Source: Sipunculus nudus (lineage: Eukaryota > Annelida > Sipuncula > Golfingiida > Sipunculidae). Taken from it: 64,000 bases of DNA. The notes below the pieces were generated by a model, which searched no databases, was not told the origin of the DNA, and worked only from the letters and a program-made list of their open reading frames with translations. Shown here piece after piece: positions 61,626 to 64,000 of the stretch. A program made the position numbers and the translations under genes. Position 1 is the first letter of the stretch. Each line of letters starts with the position of its first letter. The stretch covers positions 21,445,019-21,509,018 of the forward strand of contig CM049306.1 of assembly GCA_026874595.1 (NCBI GenBank), given 5' to 3'.

Positions 61626-63744
61626 AATAAGTCTGGGAAGAGGAAAAGAATAAAGGATATTTAGAGGGAGACCAATAAAAGACAATAAAGAAAAGAATGT
61701 GGGAAGTACAGGTGAGCTTCAAGCAATGCTAATGGCTTCCCACGACTACTCTACTCGCCCTTTTCGGAAATTGACAATTTCCTCAACAAGGGTACAATTT
61801 AACTGCTGTGTTTTAATCTCTCTGGTATCCTTTCTTTAAATGTCAATTTTTCTTTGTGGGTTTAATTATGTTCCACATACTAAAAATATATTTTACTGCA
61901 TGGATTATCGACTTCCTCGGATGAAATCAGCATTCGCTTATTGTCATATACGTAGAGATGTATAATGTCAACCAGAAGAATTTTAATCTTGCCGTGGCAG
62001 GGGTTCTTGTAGATTTCCATCCTGCAGAATGCTCTTTATTTTACCACAATGAATCAATTAGATTAAATTAGTTCGTATACATATAGTTGTTTCTTACAAA
62101 CAACAATATATATATACACAAAGACTTTTATCTGTTTTTAAATGAGATTAATACTCTAGTCATTCTGATATATTTTGTACATGTATCTGTTTGTTTAATC
62201 CTTGTTTATTTTCTTGTTTATACTGAAGAAGCCGCCCTCTATAGCTTTATAATGCTACTAATTCGATCCAGCTGAAATAAATATGCTTTCTATGAAAATT
62301 AAAGTACAATCATATGTTTCCCTAATACTAATGAATAAAGACAGTATCGTCCGCCTTATTTCAGAATAGTGAAGCAAGTTTTAAATGAAAATATCATTTG
62401 GTAGTCCAGGTAAACTCTATAAAAGATTTGGATTGCTCGTTCTTGCTCTGATCATAATTTCATTAAAGCCCGTCCATAACTTTTTATACAGACGAATCAT
62501 CAAATGCCGATAAATGAATAATAAATGTTGCATGGCGGAGGTATAATTAACTTACTAAATAAAGGCTTCTGTAGAGCAAGTAGTAAGAATGGGGAATTCA
62601 GAGCAAACGAATGAAATGATCTTGGCTTTGATTTTTTATATCAACCAGTTTATAAATAAGATATGGATATGTCAATGATCTCTTTTCAAGGTAATGTATA
62701 GAGATAAACACGGGAATTGAGCACAAGTGTCCAACGACGTAAACATGTTTCCTTATTTATTCTAAAATAAAAGATCAGTCATAAAATGAAGACACAGATA
62801 CATACAAACTTTCAAATGCATTATACAACATTGAGAAAGGCAAATGAATAACTCATTATCGGACATTTTTCTCGAACTTCTCTGTTGAATTTTAGATATT
62901 ACTCACCAGCGTTCAATTTGTAATGAATGATTGGTAACTTAAATTACTTGTCCATGTGTGCAGATGCTTTTTTTAACTATAACTTACTTTTATACGTTCA
63001 ATTGTACGATCACTTTCATGTATACGTCTTGACGTATTATAACATGCATTTTCCCGTTTAAATTATCGTATTTATCTGGTAATTTATATATACATTTGAC
63101 TTGTTATCGATAATAAATCATTCATGAAACGATGCTGTTGGTATTAAATATTGTCAGTTTACTAGTTTCTTGTACCGATTTGACATTTGTATCTTTTAAA
63201 CGGCGGTAAGGACAAATGATTTCAAAACCGATTCGGAATATATCAAGCCAAAATCCGAATCCACAATTTATGTTATGTATGACGAGGCAATATTTTTCCT
63301 CTGCCCGTAATAAAAATCAAAGACCATGAAAGTATATTCACAAACTATTTATTATTTTTTTAATGAACCATAATATATTTACGTTTATTTGAAAAGATTA
63401 ATGGATAATAATCTAGGATAAAACGAGGTAAGAAGGACTCGTTTCAAAATTAAATGCTTAATCATTCATGTTCACAAGCAAGATGTCAACACCTAAAGCT
63501 GGAACATTGCTTAAGAAATGCTTGAGAAAATTCACGGTAAAGAAATCATGTAGATTTAAAGTTCTAAAGTTCCAATGTAAAATGCCCAACTAATTATTTT
63601 TTTAAATACAAAAAAGATAATCATAGTACAGATACACGCGTTTCTCCTAACGACTCATTGGGCTTCATGGTTTTTTTGAAAGAGTGATAATTGTTTGACG
63701 GCAACTGAAAATAATGAAAAAATTAATATTATCTGATAAAAATG

Positions 63745-63830
63745 GTAACAATGCCTCGAGCTTCGGGAGGAGGGGGGGGGGGCTTCAGCCCCCAAAGCTC
63801 TCCCTTTGGATCCGCCGCTGGACTGTAGGC
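63745..63830 (-). repeat. GGCGGATCC-type repeat fragment with G run
   Basis: On the minus strand it starts CCAGCGGCGGATCCAAAGGG, followed by a self-complementary GGGGGCTGAAGCCCCC. Similar openings (GGCGGATCMA) begin the family at 29592 and 8342, but the rest differs. Confidence 0.5.
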
Positions 63831-64000
63831 ACGTTAAAGACGTCTTATTAGTATGAATGTATCCAATGCTTAGCCTTGTGCCAAGAGGGCTATTATAATG
63901 ATTATGCAATTAGACAGTAATACACCTCACCTTTGTTCATCTGTTTGATCCTTAATCGTTGATAGTTGAAGTATAAATATTTGATAATTAACAATTATTC

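Larger units (their letters stand above)
52906..64000. other. Unannotated AT-rich stretch of 11 kb
   Basis: Holds C runs at 54527-54545 and 55205-55220, the ACTCGG repeat at 59301-59385, an AAAT microsatellite at 61598-61625 and a short repeat at 63745-63830. TGACCTTGACCTTC at 56487-56502 is a half-site pair. No host gene, RNA gene or larger element recognised. Confidence 0.5.

Overview
The window looks like gene-poor, AT-rich nuclear DNA from a marine invertebrate, most likely a mollusc. The basis is the mix of repeats: a tRNA-derived SINE, decayed LINEs, Ty3/gypsy LTRs, a PIF/Harbinger element, a TA-flanked TIR element, a long minisatellite and many long G or C runs. No intact host gene, rRNA, tRNA or CRISPR array could be supported. 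The organism call is inference.

Layout, left to right. 80-1656 is a 69-bp minisatellite of about 23 units. 2173-2932 is a solo LTR (target duplication ATAG) next to a 330-347 bp tandem repeat (2933-4131). 6250-7650 (minus) is a wrecked copy of a multi-copy uncharacterised invertebrate protein family. 12565-13035 and 21520-21970 are two diverged, inverted copies of one unnamed repeat. 15028-15816 is another solo LTR, 16263-16657 a MITE with TTA target duplications, and 16807-17848 a chimeric LTR. 22305-23880 (plus) and 24748-26400 (minus) are two LINE remnants, with a SINE at 23962-24165. 27849-29396 is a non-autonomous TIR element flanked by TA. 38116-39628 is a Harbinger element deleted just after the first catalytic Asp. 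40935-41773 is a solo LTR (target duplication CAGT).

The main object is 45309-50640, a decayed LTR retrotransposon on the plus strand. Its proteins are Ty3/gypsy-type: gag with a CCHC knuckle, an LLGND-type protease, an integrase with a GPY/F-like end, RT with YIDD, and RNase H. Its domain order is gag-PR-IN-RT-RH, with integrase before RT as in Ty1/copia. This is the arrangement of the Gmr1-like gypsy lineage. A polypurine tract and 3' LTR follow RNase H directly, so integrase is not simply missing from the end. The 5' side is truncated. The four other LTRs belong to the same broad LTR family, so this lineage has inserted here repeatedly.

The rest (50.6-64 kb and the gaps between elements) is AT-rich sequence with microsatellites, short interspersed repeats and a few unidentified ORFs that are probably chance. 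Homology calls come from motifs recognised by eye. No database search or alignment program was run.
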